A stretch of 64,000 nucleotides of DNA from an uncultured beta proteobacterium (GTDB lineage: Bacteria; Pseudomonadota; Gammaproteobacteria; Burkholderiales; Burkholderiaceae_C), in the NCBI GenBank assembly GCA_903839085.1, contig CAIMBE010000163.1, forward strand, positions 1 to 64,000, read 5' to 3'. Both the position numbers and the translations under genes were made by a program. Positions within the stretch are counted from its first letter, which is position 1; every line of letters begins with the position of its first letter. The notes below the pieces were generated by a model. The model worked only from the letters and a program-made list of their open reading frames with translations. It made no database searches and was not told the DNA's origin. Of the stretch, positions 63,321 to 64,000 are shown in pieces.

Positions 63321-64000
63321 TCAGCAATTGGTGTAAGTGCAGCTCGTGCCATGGCTTTTGCCGTGGCAGGTCAGGTTGCAGCTGCCGTTATTGGCCTGGC
63401 CGGCGCTCGACGGCGTGAAACTGCGGAAGGTCACCTGGCTGGTGTCGAAGTTGATCAGCGACGGGTAGTTTGCCGAGCCATGCGGATCGTGGCAGGTGTT
63501 GCAGGTGGCGCCAATGCCGCCTGTGGTGTGTTTGCTATGGCTGCTGCTGCCATTGAATTTGGTGTAGGTCGTGGTGTGGCACTTTGCGCACAGCGCAGAC
63601 CGGGTTCCGGTGTTGGCGCGCTCGAGCAGGCTCGGATTGGTCGAGCCGTGCGGGCCGGCCGGGCCGGCGCCGTTGTTGCCGGGGCCGGCGTTGTTGTTGT
63701 GGCAGTCGCCGCATTTGAGGACGCTCGAACTGGTCCATGGCGAGACCAGCACCGAAGCCGGAGTCACCTGGGGGCAGGCACCGGCGACCGCATGGCACGA
63801 CTTGTTGGAGGTCAGGAAATCGAGCCGGGTATTGTTCTGACCTGAGACACGCGCGGTTTTTGGCGCGGGCTTGTTCAGGCTGTCGGCGTGGCAGCGGAAA
63901 CAGATCTGGTATTCCGCTCCAGCCGGATTGACTTCGATCCCGCTGATGCCGATTCCGCGCACACCGCTGAGCGAGCCCGCCAGCGTGCCGGCGCCGGCCT
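63321..64000 (-). CDS. Multihaem c-type cytochrome, C-terminal part (5' end outside window)
   Basis: The frame is open to the right edge, so the N-terminus and any signal peptide are missing; about 226 residues are visible. Canonical haem-binding CXXCH motifs are CFRCH, CGDCH, CAKCH and CNTCH, the last in CNTCHDPHGSANYP, the paired-CXXCH style of Geobacter-like extracellular cytochromes. A further CNLTCH near the end has three residues between the cysteines. The chain is rich in G, S, N and T and poor in hydrophobic residues, consistent with a periplasmic or outer-surface electron carrier. It may belong to an iron- or electrode-respiration system. A GTG at 63962 is in frame but is probably internal. 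Confidence 0.85.
   Translation of the reverse strand, partial: AGAGTLAGSLSGVRGIGISGIEVNPAGAEYQICFRCHADSLNKPAPKTARVSGQNNTRLDFLTSNKSCHAVAGACPQVTPASVLVSPWTSSSVLKCGDCHNNNAGPGNNGAGPAGPHGSTNPSLLERANTGTRSALCAKCHTTTYTKFNGSSSHSKHTTGGIGATCNTCHDPHGSANYPSLINFDTSQVTFRSFTPSSAGQANNGSCNLTCHGKSHGTSCTYTNC

Overview
The window is chromosomal DNA of a high-GC betaproteobacterium, most likely of the order Burkholderiales and probably family Comamonadaceae (Rhodoferax/Polaromonas-like). The basis is gene content and order: mfd divergent from ispD-ispF with serB beside it, rimP-nusA-infB-rbfA-truB-typA, smpB divergent from ratA-rnfH, guaB-guaA-(FMN protein)-tadA, and mltG-tmk-holB-pilZ-tatD. The genus is an inference. 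I see no rRNA, tRNA, CRISPR array, insertion sequence or phage gene.

Layout. 1-3.8 kb: a large membrane sensor (Cache, HAMP, GAF and at least six PAS units) cut off by the left edge. 4-8.5 kb: a two-gene arylpyruvate (indolepyruvate) oxidoreductase whose alpha chain is fused to a GltD-like flavin domain and ferredoxin clusters, followed by a gene remnant. 8.8-15.5 kb: accessory metabolism, namely a Tat-exported GH10 xylanase, a hydroxyacyl-CoA dehydrogenase/enoyl-CoA hydratase fusion, a ParB/SbnI-like putative serine kinase, a TrpB2-type PLP enzyme, and then serB. 15.7-20.4 kb: mfd, ispD and ispF. 20.5-29.3 kb: class III CoA-transferase, nitronate monooxygenase-like protein, HTH-adenylate cyclase, SPFH/NfeD membrane pair, basic amino acid decarboxylase and fabI. 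29.5-42.7 kb: an M16 peptidase, then the translation operon behind a leader hairpin, an EamA transporter and a 3-hydroxyisobutyryl-CoA hydrolase-like enzyme. 42.7-46.4 kb: ECF sigma/anti-sigma with a small secreted protein, smpB, ratA, rnfH and a DUF4124 protein. 46.5-53.2 kb: guaB, guaA, an FMN-binding protein, a tadA fusion, ldcA and a cyclase-FHA protein. 53.3-57.8 kb: ankyrin protein, tatD, pilZ, holB, tmk and mltG read leftward. 57.9-64 kb: ygfZ, a thioesterase-GNAT fusion, a giant transglutaminase/DUF2126 protein and the end of a multihaem c-type cytochrome.

The most unusual region is 12.3-14.8 kb. A ParB/Srx-fold protein resembling the free-serine kinase SbnI precedes a TrpB2 enzyme that could consume serine or phosphoserine. 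Near-identical GTATAC-type imperfect palindromes lie upstream of both, and the first is also shared with the divergent fatty-acid fusion gene. This parallels the kinase/PLP-enzyme pair SbnI/SbnA but with a tryptophan-synthase-type partner. Other noteworthy items are a long-spacer promoter in front of the HTH-cyclase, a terminator-like leader ahead of rimP, a TadA fused to a dead haloalkane-dehalogenase-like half-domain, and a CX3CH haem-like motif in the cytochrome.

Most genes carry long antisense open frames caused by the high GC content. These were excluded. Functional calls rest on reading translated motifs, without database searches.
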